From an uncultured Alphaproteobacteria bacterium (GTDB lineage: Bacteria > Pseudomonadota > Alphaproteobacteria > RF32 > CAG-239), in the NCBI GenBank assembly GCA_949493535.1, contig CASZWJ010000001.1, positions 62,001 through 126,000 on the forward strand: DNA of 64,000 nucleotides, read 5' to 3'. The notes under the pieces were generated by a model. That model had not been told where the DNA came from. It did not search any database and saw only the letters and a list, made by a program, of their open reading frames with translations. Positions 16,691 through 25,831 of this stretch are shown one piece after another. The position numbers and the translations under genes were made by a program. Every line of letters starts with the position of its first letter. Within the stretch, counting starts at the first letter, position 1.

Positions 16691-17463
16691 GCGAGTAATT
16701 CCTTTTCTCTTTTCAAAACTTCGCCGGCAAGGCTGATATATGCCTGAGAGCCGGAACACTTAAAATCATAAATCAAAACCGGCTTGCCGTGCGACGGCGC
16801 CTCGGAAACTTTTACGTTTCTGGGTATAACCGTTTGGTAAACTTTTTTGCCGAAAAAGTTTCTGACGTCTTCTTCAACCATTTGCGTTAAATTATTGCGT
16901 TTGTCATACATTGTTAAAACAACGCCTTGAAGCTCCAAATCAGGATTAAATTTGCGTTTGATTTGGTTAATATTGCGAATCAAATCCGTTATGCCTTCGA
17001 GCGCCAAAAATTCGCATTGCAAAGGCACAATAACCGCATTCGCCGCAACTAACGCATTAATTGTTACCAAACTCAAAGACGGCGGACAATCGATTAAAAC
17101 ATAATCATAATTGACGGCTTCGCTTTTTAATGCGTTTTTCAACGCAAATTCGCGCTGTTCTACATCAACCAGTTCGATCTCTGCACCGGCCAAATCAGGA
17201 GAAGAGGGAATAATTGAAAAGTTTGGAATCTCAGTCCATACAATCGCCTCGGACAATTTTGCCTGCCCGATTAAAACCTCATACGACGATGCCATGCGGC
17301 CGCGCTTGTTAACCCCCATAGATGTTGAAGCATTACCCTGCGGATCAAGGTCGACAACCAAAACTTTTTTTCCGGCAGCCGCCATGGCAGTTGCAACGTT
17401 TACCGTGGTTGTCGTTTTTCCGACTCCGCCTTTGCGGTTGGCGATGGCTAACACTCTTGGCAT
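16684..17463 (-). CDS. parA: Chromosome partitioning ATPase ParA (Soj)
   Basis: Deviant-Walker ATPase that moves ParB-parS complexes over the nucleoid. The KGGVGKTTTTVN Walker A starts at residue 11, Walker B region is YDVLIDCPP-like (YVLIDCPPSL), and MGVNKRGRMASSYE is typical of chromosomal Soj. It starts on the last base of the rsmG stop region (17463 is shared), and overlaps parB at its end, forming the compact rsmG-parA-parB unit. Confidence 0.97.
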   Translation of the reverse strand: MPRVLAIANRKGGVGKTTTTVNVATAMAAAGKKVLVVDLDPQGNASTSMGVNKRGRMASSYEVLIGQAKLSEAIVWTEIPNFSIIPSSPDLAGAEIELVDVEQREFALKNALKSEAVNYDYVLIDCPPSLSLVTINALVAANAVIVPLQCEFLALEGITDLIRNINQIKRKFNPDLELQGVVLTMYDKRNNLTQMVEEDVRNFFGKKVYQTVIPRNVKVSEAPSHGKPVLIYDFKCSGSQAYISLAGEVLKREKELLAC

Positions 17464-18086
17464 TATTTATCTCCTTTGCGTTTTAATTTTCTTATAATTA
17501 AAATTTTTCCTTCATTGCTGGTTTTGCTGTCGCAGATTTCACAATCAAAGCGCCAGTTTTTTTCAGCTTCAATTAATTCGTCCTTATATTTTTGCCCTTT
17601 GGGGAAAATACAAACTGTTTCAGGCTTTACAAAACGGTAAGTATAATTCAGCAACTCATTTAACGACGCCATTGCGCGCGATGTGATTACATCTGCTTTT
17701 TGAGGCGGCAATTTTTCTATCCGGTCATTGATAATTTCCACGTTTGCACCCGAGAGTTTTGCAACCTCGTTTAAATACAGTGTCTTTTTACCAATGCTTT
17801 CAATCAATTTAAATTTTAAATACGGTGTTTTTTCTTTCGCCATTATAGCCAGCACCATTGCCGGAAAACCAGCTCCAGAGCCAAAATCAAGCAAAACCCG
17901 AGCATCCTGCGGAATATATTGAAACAACTGAGCCGAGTCTACGAAATGACGTACCCAGCCATCCGCCAGAGATGAATTGCTTACCAAATTGAACTTTTTT
18001 TGCCATTCAGCTAAAGAGCTTTCATAGACTTTCAAGAGTTCAAATGTTTCACGTGAAACATCAAATGTGTCCATAAATTTTTTCAT
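17463..18086 (-). CDS. rsmG: 16S rRNA (guanine527-N7)-methyltransferase RsmG (GidB)
   Basis: Methylates N7 of G527 in 16S rRNA. The SAM-binding motif VLLDFGSGAGFPAMVLAI and the VSRETFELL N-terminus are typical. The codons for VSRET carry a perfect 16-bp parS site. Two ATGs (18086, 18074) are possible, neither with a strong ribosome site. Upstream is a 118-base AT-rich gap; the usual upstream neighbour mnmG is displaced by five inserted genes. Confidence 0.93.
   Translation of the reverse strand: MKKFMDTFDVSRETFELLKVYESSLAEWQKKFNLVSNSSLADGWVRHFVDSAQLFQYIPQDARVLLDFGSGAGFPAMVLAIMAKEKTPYLKFKLIESIGKKTLYLNEVAKLSGANVEIINDRIEKLPPQKADVITSRAMASLNELLNYTYRFVKPETVCIFPKGQKYKDELIEAEKNWRFDCEICDSKTSNEGKILIIRKLKRKGDK
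18045..18060. promoter_or_regulatory. parS: parS centromere site 1
   Basis: TGTTTCACGTGAAACA, a perfect 16-bp palindrome identical to the consensus ParB-binding parS. It lies within the start of rsmG, about 1.4 kb from parB and about 10 kb from the proposed origin. Confidence 0.95.
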
Positions 18087-18204
18087 AAATTATTTATATT
18101 ATTTTTATAAATTATTTAAAATATAAAAAAGACACTTATAAACACTATTTTACAAATTTAAAAAAAGATTCTAAATTCAGACAACTAGACAATGTTTATT
18201 GAAT

Positions 18205-19029
18205 CTATTTATTAAGAGAATCCATATTCCAACGATTATGACAACCGGATTCTTTCAACAGTTGCTCAGCTTTTTCAAAATGCTGTCCGATTTGAGAGGT
18301 GTGATGAGAATCATCGCTTAATAACGTCGGAACATTACGTTTGCAAAGCTCCTTTAACATCCATGTAGTCGGATGCTGGATACCAATCAGGTTAAATCCT
18401 TTGGTATTCACTTCAAAAGGAAATTTATACTTATCTAAAGTCTCTATTATTTGCCAACGATAGTCATTAAATTCCGGAATATCAGGGATTTTTACAACAC
18501 AGTAATCAGGGTGAGCCAAAAAATTATAATATCCGCTCTCAATCGAAGCGACAATATTTTGCCAATGCTGACGTACCATTCCTTTAAAATCTTCCGGTTT
18601 TAAATCTAACGGCAATTCGTGCAAATGATAAATATTGCACATCAATTTTTCATCGGCTGTGCGAATAAAATGCGTTGTGGCAATCAAATAATCATAATCA
18701 ATCTTTGTTATTAATTTTTCAAAGCCGTCACGCCATTGCGCTGAAGGGAAAAAATCGGCTTCAGCACCAAACAAAACTTTAATTTTTGACTTTGAAGCAG
18801 CTTCCTGAACCTCATCTTTAATCCTTAATTGAGCTTCGAAGGTTTTATTCCAATCATTAAAAAACATCGGGCTTGGACCGCTTACATTCGGATGCCAGAT
18901 TAAATGATTTGAGATACCGATTGTTTCAAATCCCATTTCTTCAGCGCGTTTAATCATTTCTTCGGCTGTACTTTTGCCGTCAAAACAGCCTAAGGCATTT
19001 GTGTGGCAATGTAGCGTAAATTTCTGCAT
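18205..19029 (-). CDS. PHP-domain phosphoesterase (HisJ-like)
   Basis: A 274-residue polymerase-and-histidinol-phosphatase (PHP) fold protein. The metal-binding motif 1 is FTLHCHTN; further conserved His/Asp residues are in ISNHLIWH, GAEADFF, NFLAHPDYC and LSDDSHHTSQIG. The family includes histidinol phosphatase and other phosphoesterases; the substrate is unknown. Alternative start at 19080 would overlap the preceding gene; the ATG at 19029 lies 1 base after that stop, so the two are coupled. Last gene of the accessory group inserted between mnmG and rsmG. Confidence 0.8.
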   Translation of the reverse strand: MQKFTLHCHTNALGCFDGKSTAEEMIKRAEEMGFETIGISNHLIWHPNVSGPSPMFFNDWNKTFEAQLRIKDEVQEAASKSKIKVLFGAEADFFPSAQWRDGFEKLITKIDYDYLIATTHFIRTADEKLMCNIYHLHELPLDLKPEDFKGMVRQHWQNIVASIESGYYNFLAHPDYCVVKIPDIPEFNDYRWQIIETLDKYKFPFEVNTKGFNLIGIQHPTTWMLKELCKRNVPTLLSDDSHHTSQIGQHFEKAEQLLKESGCHNRWNMDSLNK

Positions 19030-19030
19030 C

Positions 19031-20449
19031 TCAAATCTCGGGCAGGGCAGGGATTGAATTTCCCGCAGAGGAAGCTTCAATTTCTATTCCCAGATTAAAG
19101 AAATTTTCCAGAAGATTGGGATATCCGCGCAAAGCAAAGCTCGGATTATCTATTTTGCTCGTTCCGTTTATAGCCGCTGCAATAAGGAGCAATGCCATAG
19201 TTCCGCGCAAATCAGTTCCGGACGCCTGAGCAGCATTAAAAGCGGAAGGATGAATGTTAATAAACAGGTTTTTAACTGTAGCCTGTTGTCCGCTTACAAT
19301 ATCAAATTGGTGAAAATCGCTATTAAGCCCGAATTTTGCCATTTCTGCCAAATGAGCCGAACGGCCGGGCCAAATTAAATCGGAAATAATTGACGGCGTT
19401 TGTGCCAAAGCCATTACCGGCGTCCATATTTGCTGCAAATCCGTTTCAAAGCCGGGGAAGGGCGTAACTTGCATAATAAAACCGTTATAAGAATTATGGT
19501 TTCTGAAATCTAAATTCAATTTGGTTAAATCCGGCGAAAAATATATGCCTTTATCAAACATACGGGTTAATTGTCCAAGCCATGGGCTGCAATGCTCAAA
19601 ATTAATTCCTTCTATTTGCAGTTCACCTTTTGTCATTAATGCCAGCAAAGCATAAGTTGCGGCTTCCAGACGGTCCGGTATAACCTCAAAATCAACGCCT
19701 TTCAGCAAATTACGATTTGTGCCGTCATAAATAATGCCGGTACGCTCGCTTCCGGTTAATCCCAAACCCATTTTTTGCAACATATCAATCAGGTTTGACA
19801 CTTCAGGCTCTAATGATGAGTTATACATCATTTTAATATTGTCTGACCCCGCAACGGACAAAAGCCAGTGGAATGTTGCGCCGTGTGAGGATTTGAATGT
19901 TGTATAAATAGGGCATAAATCTTCAGGTTCTGTTTGCGGCAGCCGGAATGACAAATATGAATATTTTTCATTTTCTCTGGTTTCAACAGAAATATCTGCA
20001 CCGAAAACCGTTTTTATTAACTCTTCATGAAAATCTGTCGGGCGTTTGCCGCCAAAAGAACAGCCTCCGGGCATGCAGACTTTTAAATTGTCAAATTCTT
20101 TCGTGCGGCGGAAACGTGCCAACAAAGATCCCCAAAGGTAATAACTTGCTCTGAAATTAGCGGCTTTATGAGATATTTCATTTTTAATAATTTTTGCCGC
20201 ATGCAATCTTAAAATTCGGTCTTTCGGATTAAAACGGACATCTACGCCGATATCGCGCATAATATGGCCTAATTCCAAAACATCCGTAATATTTGGCACA
20301 TTGCGCAGAGTAACAACTTCGTCAGTCAGCAAAGATGCACACATTAATCCCAAAATCGAATTTTTTGCACCGCTGATTTTAATCGTTCCCTGAACCGGAT
20401 TTCCACCACGGACTGTTAATTGTTCAGGAATAAAAAAATTATCTGTCAA
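19031..20449 (-). CDS. Divergent MurA-like enolpyruvyltransferase
   Basis: A 472-residue protein of the EPSP-synthase/MurA fold. ISGAKNSILGLMCASLL carries the substrate Lys-Asn pair, MPGGCSFGGKRPTDFH contains the active-site-loop cysteine in the place of MurA Cys115, and DLRGTMALLLIAAA and LRGYPNLLENFFNLGIEIE match the C-terminal MurA motifs. It differs from housekeeping MurA in length (about 50 residues more) and in many positions, so it may be a paralogue acting on another nucleotide sugar. Start: TTG at 20449 with a perfect GGAGGTG site; the frame continues upstream to 20515 without a better signal. Confidence 0.72.
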   Translation of the reverse strand: MTDNFFIPEQLTVRGGNPVQGTIKISGAKNSILGLMCASLLTDEVVTLRNVPNITDVLELGHIMRDIGVDVRFNPKDRILRLHAAKIIKNEISHKAANFRASYYLWGSLLARFRRTKEFDNLKVCMPGGCSFGGKRPTDFHEELIKTVFGADISVETRENEKYSYLSFRLPQTEPEDLCPIYTTFKSSHGATFHWLLSVAGSDNIKMMYNSSLEPEVSNLIDMLQKMGLGLTGSERTGIIYDGTNRNLLKGVDFEVIPDRLEAATYALLALMTKGELQIEGINFEHCSPWLGQLTRMFDKGIYFSPDLTKLNLDFRNHNSYNGFIMQVTPFPGFETDLQQIWTPVMALAQTPSIISDLIWPGRSAHLAEMAKFGLNSDFHQFDIVSGQQATVKNLFINIHPSAFNAAQASGTDLRGTMALLLIAAAINGTSKIDNPSFALRGYPNLLENFFNLGIEIEASSAGNSIPALPEI

Positions 20450-20496
20450 AGCTACACCTCCGTTAATTATTATCCTAAAAGTATAAGCTATGGTCT

Positions 20497-20990
20497 TTAA
20501 TTTTTGGTAAACCAATCCTGACGATAACGAATGACATTTAAATTTTCGCTTTCTTCAACCGGCTGGTATTGGTTGGAAAATTTATTAAAACAATTTTCAT
20601 CAATACATAATGCTTTAATATCATTCTTATTTCTCTTCAATACGCGCTGTTTTGCCGTTTGCATATTACAAATCAATTCATGAAAATAACATTCGGACAA
20701 ACAGATTTTGCTTTGCCATTTGCCAGATACCGCGTTTTCTTAGACCAGAAGCCATAATCAATAATAACGTTGCAATCACAAAGAATGATTTTTTTTGCCA
20801 GATTCCAAAGCATATTATCTATAACATCATATTTTTCTCTAAATTCCTTTTCCGGAAGATTTCTGCCATATAAATCCGTCATAAATTCATCGTGGCTCAG
20901 GCACACGGCCGGAAGCTCTTTTTCTAAATGTTTGGCCAAAGTCGTTTTGCCAAACCCCATGAAACCAACCATTAAATGAATTGCCGCCAT
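20497..20990 (-). pseudogene. P-loop kinase (AAA_33/Zeta-like) interrupted by a frameshift
   Basis: Two overlapping frames together give a normal small ATP-binding kinase. The first (20990-20673, 105 residues) has Walker A GFMGFGKTTLAKHLE, SHDEFMTDLYG and VIIDYGFWSK. The second (up to 20497) continues with FHELICNMQTAKQRVLKRN and IDENCFNKFSNQYQPVEE, the expected C-terminal half. The frames join at a TTTT run near 20688; one extra T would restore a single protein of about 165 residues. Either a recent pseudogene, a sequencing error, or (less likely) programmed slippage. It sits in the accessory group between the HD genes and the MurA-like gene. Confidence 0.75.
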
Positions 20991-20992
20991 TT

Positions 20993-21622
20993 TTATTTCT
21001 TTAAGCCAAATAATTTATAAACATTGCAGCCGCATAATTTATCAAAATATTTTTTATTATTGTTCAGCAAATTTATTTCATCTGAAAATTTTTCATAAGG
21101 CACATGATAGCGTTCTGAAAGGCTTAGACAACGCTGTTCAAAAGTACAATTTTCTCCCAGATTATTCATATTATCTGCCAATTGAATCAAACGGTCATAA
21201 TCATCATATTCAATCTTATTCAAATAGTCTTGGCAAAATAGCATATCCTTACGCGGATGAGGCATGAAATCCAAATCTATCTGCTTGTTAACGAAACTAT
21301 GAGTAATACAAATTCTGGCTTGTTTTGCATAGCCCAGTTCATTCATCAAATTAAAACCGACAATGCCATGATACTCTTGCAAAGCATATTCATCTTTAAT
21401 ACGACCGCAGTCATGAAGCAGCCCCATAACATAAGCTTGGTTTGAATCCAAAATATTCGATTTTCCAGCAATGGTTTCGGCTATTGACGCGACAGAGAGG
21501 CAATGGGCGCGAAAAGTTTTTTCCATATCGCCACGAAAAGGATACGGGCTTTTATTACGCTCGGAAATAATCCATTCAAACAATTCTTCCGCTTGTTTTC
21601 TGTCCGGTAAAGCAACAGTCAT
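20993..21622 (-). CDS. HD-domain phosphohydrolase, copy 2
   Basis: A 209-residue HD-superfamily protein: FRAHCLSVA gives the first His, GLLHDCGRIKDEY the HD pair, YHGIVG a further His and CITHSFVNK the next metal ligand. It is a paralogue of the gene directly upstream (21663-22283): both share ELGYxxxARIClTH, a YDDYD(R/K)LIQL(A/S)D block and a C-terminus of the form YFDK-x-C-x-C-(N/D)-(V/I)-YKL-(F/L)-G. The ATG at 21622 follows TGGAGATATTA and is preferred to 21712. The likely activity is removal of phosphate from a nucleotide, unproven. Confidence 0.78.
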   Translation of the reverse strand: MTVALPDRKQAEELFEWIISERNKSPYPFRGDMEKTFRAHCLSVASIAETIAGKSNILDSNQAYVMGLLHDCGRIKDEYALQEYHGIVGFNLMNELGYAKQARICITHSFVNKQIDLDFMPHPRKDMLFCQDYLNKIEYDDYDRLIQLADNMNNLGENCTFEQRCLSLSERYHVPYEKFSDEINLLNNNKKYFDKLCGCNVYKLFGLKK

Positions 21623-21662
21623 TAATATCTCCAGAAAAAGGCGCTTAAAAAGCGCCTGAAAT

Positions 21663-22283
21663 TTATATAACCCCCAATAACTTGTATATATCGCATTTGC
21701 ACCGTTTATCAAAATATTCTTTTAATTTCAAAACCTGACGATATTTTTTCTTAACAGTCAAGCAGCAAAGCTGATATTTATTTTGGATAAATCTCATTCT
21801 TTCTTTTAAGGTTTTGAAACCGACAACACTGACCATCATATCGCTTAACTGAATAAGCTTGTCATAATCATCATAATCCAGATCTTTAAGAAGTTTTTTG
21901 CATTCGGTCAAATCAGATTTTGGATAAGGCGCATAATCTTCATATTTGAAATTTTTATCAATAAAAGTGTGTGTCAGGCAGATGCGGGCCACATCATCAT
22001 ATCCCAGTTCTTTCATAATCTTATAACCGGAAAGCCCGTGAAAGAGTTTGTGCTGTTTTTCATTAACAACCTTGCCGTAATCATGAAGCAAACCCAATGC
22101 ATAAGCTTTTTTACTGTCCATTTCAGGAATTTTTGTTGCCAGAATTTCTGCACAGGTCGCAACCAAAAGACTGTGCTGGCGCAACAGGCTCGGCGCAACA
22201 GAATCTTCTTCAAACTGCTTTGAATAACCGTCAATTAATATGTTTAATAAGCTGAAAGCTTCCGATACTTTTGGATAAGACAT
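21663..22283 (-). CDS. HD-domain phosphohydrolase, copy 1
   Basis: A 206-residue HD-superfamily protein with RQHSLLVA, GLLHDYGKVVNEKQ, FHGLSGYKIMKELGY and CLTHTFIDK metal-ligand regions. Its ribosome site GAGGTGA overlaps the mnmG stop codon, so it is translationally coupled to mnmG and heads the inserted gene group. Tandem with a paralogue of about the same length. No regulatory or nucleotide-binding partner domain is attached. Confidence 0.78.
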   Translation of the reverse strand: MSYPKVSEAFSLLNILIDGYSKQFEEDSVAPSLLRQHSLLVATCAEILATKIPEMDSKKAYALGLLHDYGKVVNEKQHKLFHGLSGYKIMKELGYDDVARICLTHTFIDKNFKYEDYAPYPKSDLTECKKLLKDLDYDDYDKLIQLSDMMVSVVGFKTLKERMRFIQNKYQLCCLTVKKKYRQVLKLKEYFDKRCKCDIYKLLGVI

Positions 22284-22287
22284 ATTA

Positions 22288-24135
22288 TCACCTCTTTACA
22301 AAACCAAGGATTGCTGTGATTGCTGCCGGCGTTACTCCCGGAATGCGCGATGCTTCGCCGATTGTGGACGGTTTGACTTTACTCAGTTTGGCGACCATTT
22401 CGCGAGACAAACCGCCTATTTTAGAATAATCAATATCGTCTCTTAATTTTAAGTTTTCATCTTTTTTGAAAACTTCAATATCTGCCATTTGCCTTTTTAT
22501 GTATCCCGAATAACGTGCTTCTATTTCCAAGGCTTCATAAACAACATTCGGCATATCGGATAATTCTGGCCAGAGTTTATTAATTGTTTCACGTGAAACT
22601 TCATCATAAGACATCACATTTAACGGTGTTCTTTTGGTTCCGTCATTCTTGACCTTTATGCCAAGGTTATCTAATTCTTTGGCTGTTGTTTGCAAAGTTT
22701 CGCATAATTGGCGATAGTGCTCAATTTGAGCTTTTTTAGCTTTAAATACAGTGTATCTTTCATTAGAAACACATCCTGTTTCATAACCTTTTTCCGTTAA
22801 ACGCTGGTCGGCATTGTCTGCACGCAAGAAGAGGCGGTATTCGGAACGCGACGTAAACATTCTATAAGGTTCATCAACACCTTTTGTTATCAAATCGTCT
22901 ATCATAACCCCGATATAGGCTTCACTACGGTCGATAACAAATTCTTTGCCGTCATTCAAAGCGGAATGCGCTGCATTTACGCCGGCGACCAAACCTTGCG
23001 CGGCAGCTTCTTCATAACCGGTCGTTCCGTTAATCTGTCCGGCCAAAAATAATCCGGAAACTTTTTTAACGGACAAACGGTTGTCTAATTCCTGCGGATC
23101 AACATAATCATATTCTATCGCATAGGCAAATTTCAAGATTTCAACATCTTCCAAGCCTTCCATGGTGTGAATAAACGCATCCTGAACATCTGCCGGCAAA
23201 GAGGTAGATATGCCGTTCGGATAGACAACATCTGTCGTTAAGCCTTCCGGCTCCAAAAATATCTGATGACTGGTTCTGTCGGCAAATTTAACCAGTTTAT
23301 CTTCAATACTCGGACAATAACGCGGTCCGATACCGGTAATCAATCCAGAGAAAAGCGCGCATTTATCAAAATTGTCGCGAATAATTTTATGCGTCTTTTC
23401 GTTTGTATGCGTCACATAACATTTAATTTGCGGATTTGTAATTTTATCGGTCAGATAAGAAAACGGCAGCGGCGGATTATCACCTTCCTGTTCCGCCAAT
23501 TTTTCCCAATGGATTGTTTTGCCGTTTAAGCGGGCAGGGGTGCCGGTCTTTAAACGCCCAACTTTAAGCCCCAAAGACTTTAAATACGGTGTTATTCCCG
23601 TACAACTGACATCATCTATTCTTCCGCCGACTGTTGCTTCATGACCAACAAACATAATGCCGTTTAAAAAAGTTCCCGAAGTTAAAATAACGGCCTTGGC
23701 AACTATTTCTGTTCCGTCTGCCAGAATAATTCCTTTGACCGTATTGTCATCAATAATCAAACCTTCTGCGGCAGCTTCAATAATTTCGAGATTATCCTGT
23801 TTTTGGAGTGCTTCCAACATATGTTTTTTATATAATTCGCGGTCTGCCTGAGCACGCGGGCCTCTGACAGCAGGCCCTTTTGACGCGTTTAACATTCGAA
23901 ACTGGATGCCGGCCTTATCAATTACGCGTCCCATCAGGCCGTCCAACGCATCAATTTCGCGTACCAAATGCCCTTTGCCAAGCCCGCCGATTGCCGGATT
24001 ACAAGACATAGCGCCGATAGTGTCTATATGATGTGTTATCAGAGCCGTATCAGCTCCGGTTCGGGCTGCAGCGGCACAGGCTTCGCAGCCGGCATGTCCG
24101 CCGCCGATAACGATGACATCATAACTTTTCTTCAT
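22288..24135 (-). CDS. mnmG: tRNA uridine 5-carboxymethylaminomethyl modification enzyme MnmG (GidA)
   Basis: FAD-dependent partner of MnmE that installs cmnm5 at wobble U34 of tRNAs. The dinucleotide motif [12 protein letters not shown] is at the N-terminus, [23 protein letters not shown] is complete, and the C-terminal [18 protein letters not shown] helix bundle binds MnmE. At 615 residues it is full length. The coding region includes a near-perfect parS at 22585-22600 (codons for VSRET, as in rsmG). mnmE lies upstream but is separated by a terminator, so mnmG appears to have its own promoter in the 24136-24228 gap. Confidence 0.97.
   Translation of the reverse strand: MKKSYDVIVIGGGHAGCEACAAAARTGADTALITHHIDTIGAMSCNPAIGGLGKGHLVREIDALDGLMGRVIDKAGIQFRMLNASKGPAVRGPRAQADRELYKKHMLEALQKQDNLEIIEAAAEGLIIDDNTVKGIILADGTEIVAKAVILTSGTFLNGIMFVGHEATVGGRIDDVSCTGITPYLKSLGLKVGRLKTGTPARLNGKTIHWEKLAEQEGDNPPLPFSYLTDKITNPQIKCYVTHTNEKTHKIIRDNFDKCALFSGLITGIGPRYCPSIEDKLVKFADRTSHQIFLEPEGLTTDVVYPNGISTSLPADVQDAFIHTMEGLEDVEILKFAYAIEYDYVDPQELDNRLSVKKVSGLFLAGQINGTTGYEEAAAQGLVAGVNAAHSALNDGKEFVIDRSEAYIGVMIDDLITKGVDEPYRMFTSRSEYRLFLRADNADQRLTEKGYETGCVSNERYTVFKAKKAQIEHYRQLCETLQTTAKELDNLGIKVKNDGTKRTPLNVMSYDEVSRETINKLWPELSDMPNVVYEALEIEARYSGYIKRQMADIEVFKKDENLKLRDDIDYSKIGGLSREMVAKLSKVKPSTIGEASRIPGVTPAAITAILGFVKR
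22585..22600. promoter_or_regulatory. parS: parS centromere site 2
   Basis: TGTTTCACGTGAAACT: the 14-bp core GTTTCACGTGAAAC is perfect and only the outermost base pair departs from the palindrome. It lies inside mnmG, 4.5 kb closer to the proposed origin than site 1. Confidence 0.88.
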
Positions 24136-24228
24136 TTTTATTATTACCTTATAAAGTTATATTTTTAAGGCATTTTATACTCAAAAAGTTAGCAATCCTT
24201 TAATAACGTTTCTTATCGGAATATTAAA

Positions 24229-24260
24229 AACACCGCAGAATCATTATATTCAGCGGTGTT
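24229..24260. terminator. Terminator after mnmE
   Basis: Stem AACACCGC (24229-24236) / GCGGTGTT (24253-24260), with TTTTT on the minus side. It lies 21 bases after the mnmE stop in the minus direction and separates mnmE from mnmG. Confidence 0.85.
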
Positions 24261-24281
24261 TTATAAAGTTCTTAAATAAAA

Positions 24282-25625
24282 TTATTTACCTATACAGAAA
24301 TCTCCGAAAATTTTATCAAGGATATCATCCACTTCTATACGTCCGGTAATTTTCCCCAAAGCACGGGCGGCCAAACGCACATCTTCAGCAGTCAATTCTA
24401 TTTCCTTGTTAAACCCGAATGCCTGCAAATTATCTGAAACATCTTTAAGTGCTTCCCGATACCGGCGTCTTGTAATTAATAAATTTGAATTGGAAGTAAA
24501 ACGCTCTTTAATTTGTTTTCCAATCTCATTTAATAGTTTATCAACGCCCTCTTTTTCTTTGGCTGAAATAATTAAACAGCCCGACTTTTCAATATTTGAA
24601 CATTGTTCTTTAGTTAATTTGTCTTTTTTGTTGGCAACAAACAATGATTTATTTTTTATAGATTTTCTAATTTTATCAAAGATTTGAACAGAGTCCACAG
24701 AAGCATCAAACAAACAAATAACCAAATCGGCATCATCTATTTTTGAATAAGCAATATCAATGCCTAATTTTTCTATTTCTTCTTCGGTTTCTCTTAAACC
24801 GGCCGTATCCGTAAACATTACAGGATAACCATTTAAATCCAAATGGACATCTACTGCGTCACGCGTTGTTCCGGCTATATCTGAAACGATTGCGGCATTA
24901 CGGTTAACAATGGCGTTTAACAAACTGGATTTGCCAGCATTAGGCGCGCCGACAATAACTACACGGAAACCTTCTCGCAGCCTTTCACCTATTGAATCAC
25001 CGTTCAAATGGCTTTCAACCTCATTTTCAAGTTTAAATACGGTGTTTTTCATATCAGACATAACAGATGAAGGTATATCCTCATCCGGAAAATCTATAAA
25101 GGCCTCTAAATGAGCCAAAACTTTAATCAAATCCTGACGCCAGCCTTCATATAAGTTTTTTAATCCGCCTTCCATTTGCCGCATGGCATATTTCTGCTGT
25201 TCAGAAGTTTCAGAATCAATCAAATCGGCCAGCCCTTCGGCTTCAGTCAAATCCATTTTGCCGTTATAAAAAGCGCGTTTTGAGTATTCTCCGGGTTCAG
25301 CCAAACGGAACCCCTCAATTTTACCAAGATTATCCATGACGCTGGCTATTACCGCTTTTGAACCGTGAGTTTGAAACTCAACAATATCTTCACCGGTAAA
25401 AGAAAAAGGGGCTTTAAAATAAAGAACCAAGCTGTTATCTAAATTCTGCGTATTATTTATATCATGCAAAGCCGAAAAATAAGCATAGCGAGGTTGAATC
25501 TTGTCTATATTGATGTTCGTCATTAATTTAACGGCATCTAACGCCTGCGGTCCGGATATGCGTATTACGGCAACACCTGATTTTCCGAAAACGGTCGACA
25601 ATGCATAAATAGTATTTTCAGACAT
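24282..25625 (-). CDS. mnmE: tRNA modification GTPase MnmE (TrmE)
   Basis: GTPase that forms the MnmE-MnmG complex for wobble-uridine modification. The N-terminal formyl-THF-binding domain begins NTIYALSTVFGKSGVAVIRISG, the G domain has VGAPNAGKSSLLNA (G1) and DIAGTTRD (G2/G3 region), NKKD (G4), and the C-terminus ends in the invariant FCIGK. The start at 25625 (ATG after GGGTAAA) removes a 25-residue leader that has no family counterpart. The C-terminal cysteine needed for catalysis is present. Confidence 0.96.
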   Translation of the reverse strand: MSENTIYALSTVFGKSGVAVIRISGPQALDAVKLMTNINIDKIQPRYAYFSALHDINNTQNLDNSLVLYFKAPFSFTGEDIVEFQTHGSKAVIASVMDNLGKIEGFRLAEPGEYSKRAFYNGKMDLTEAEGLADLIDSETSEQQKYAMRQMEGGLKNLYEGWRQDLIKVLAHLEAFIDFPDEDIPSSVMSDMKNTVFKLENEVESHLNGDSIGERLREGFRVVIVGAPNAGKSSLLNAIVNRNAAIVSDIAGTTRDAVDVHLDLNGYPVMFTDTAGLRETEEEIEKLGIDIAYSKIDDADLVICLFDASVDSVQIFDKIRKSIKNKSLFVANKKDKLTKEQCSNIEKSGCLIISAKEKEGVDKLLNEIGKQIKERFTSNSNLLITRRRYREALKDVSDNLQAFGFNKEIELTAEDVRLAARALGKITGRIEVDDILDKIFGDFCIGK

Positions 25626-25831
25626 GACTTTACCCAAATAAAAAAGATTAACACAAATTTTATATAAAATTTGCTCAAATTTATCAAGTTTTAAAAGCAA
25701 TCTAAAAAAAGGCTGATTTTTTGACTCTACAGAGCTAATTTAATTTTTGTTAAGCAATTTATCATAAAATTGTCTGAATTCGTTTGTACGGCGATTTGAC
25801 GGACTCGATTTTTTCTACCGAAAGTAGCATT

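Noticed and set aside
25735-25760. CtrA box upstream of the HAD gene
   Set aside because: TTAA-N6-TTAA, one base short of the consensus spacing.
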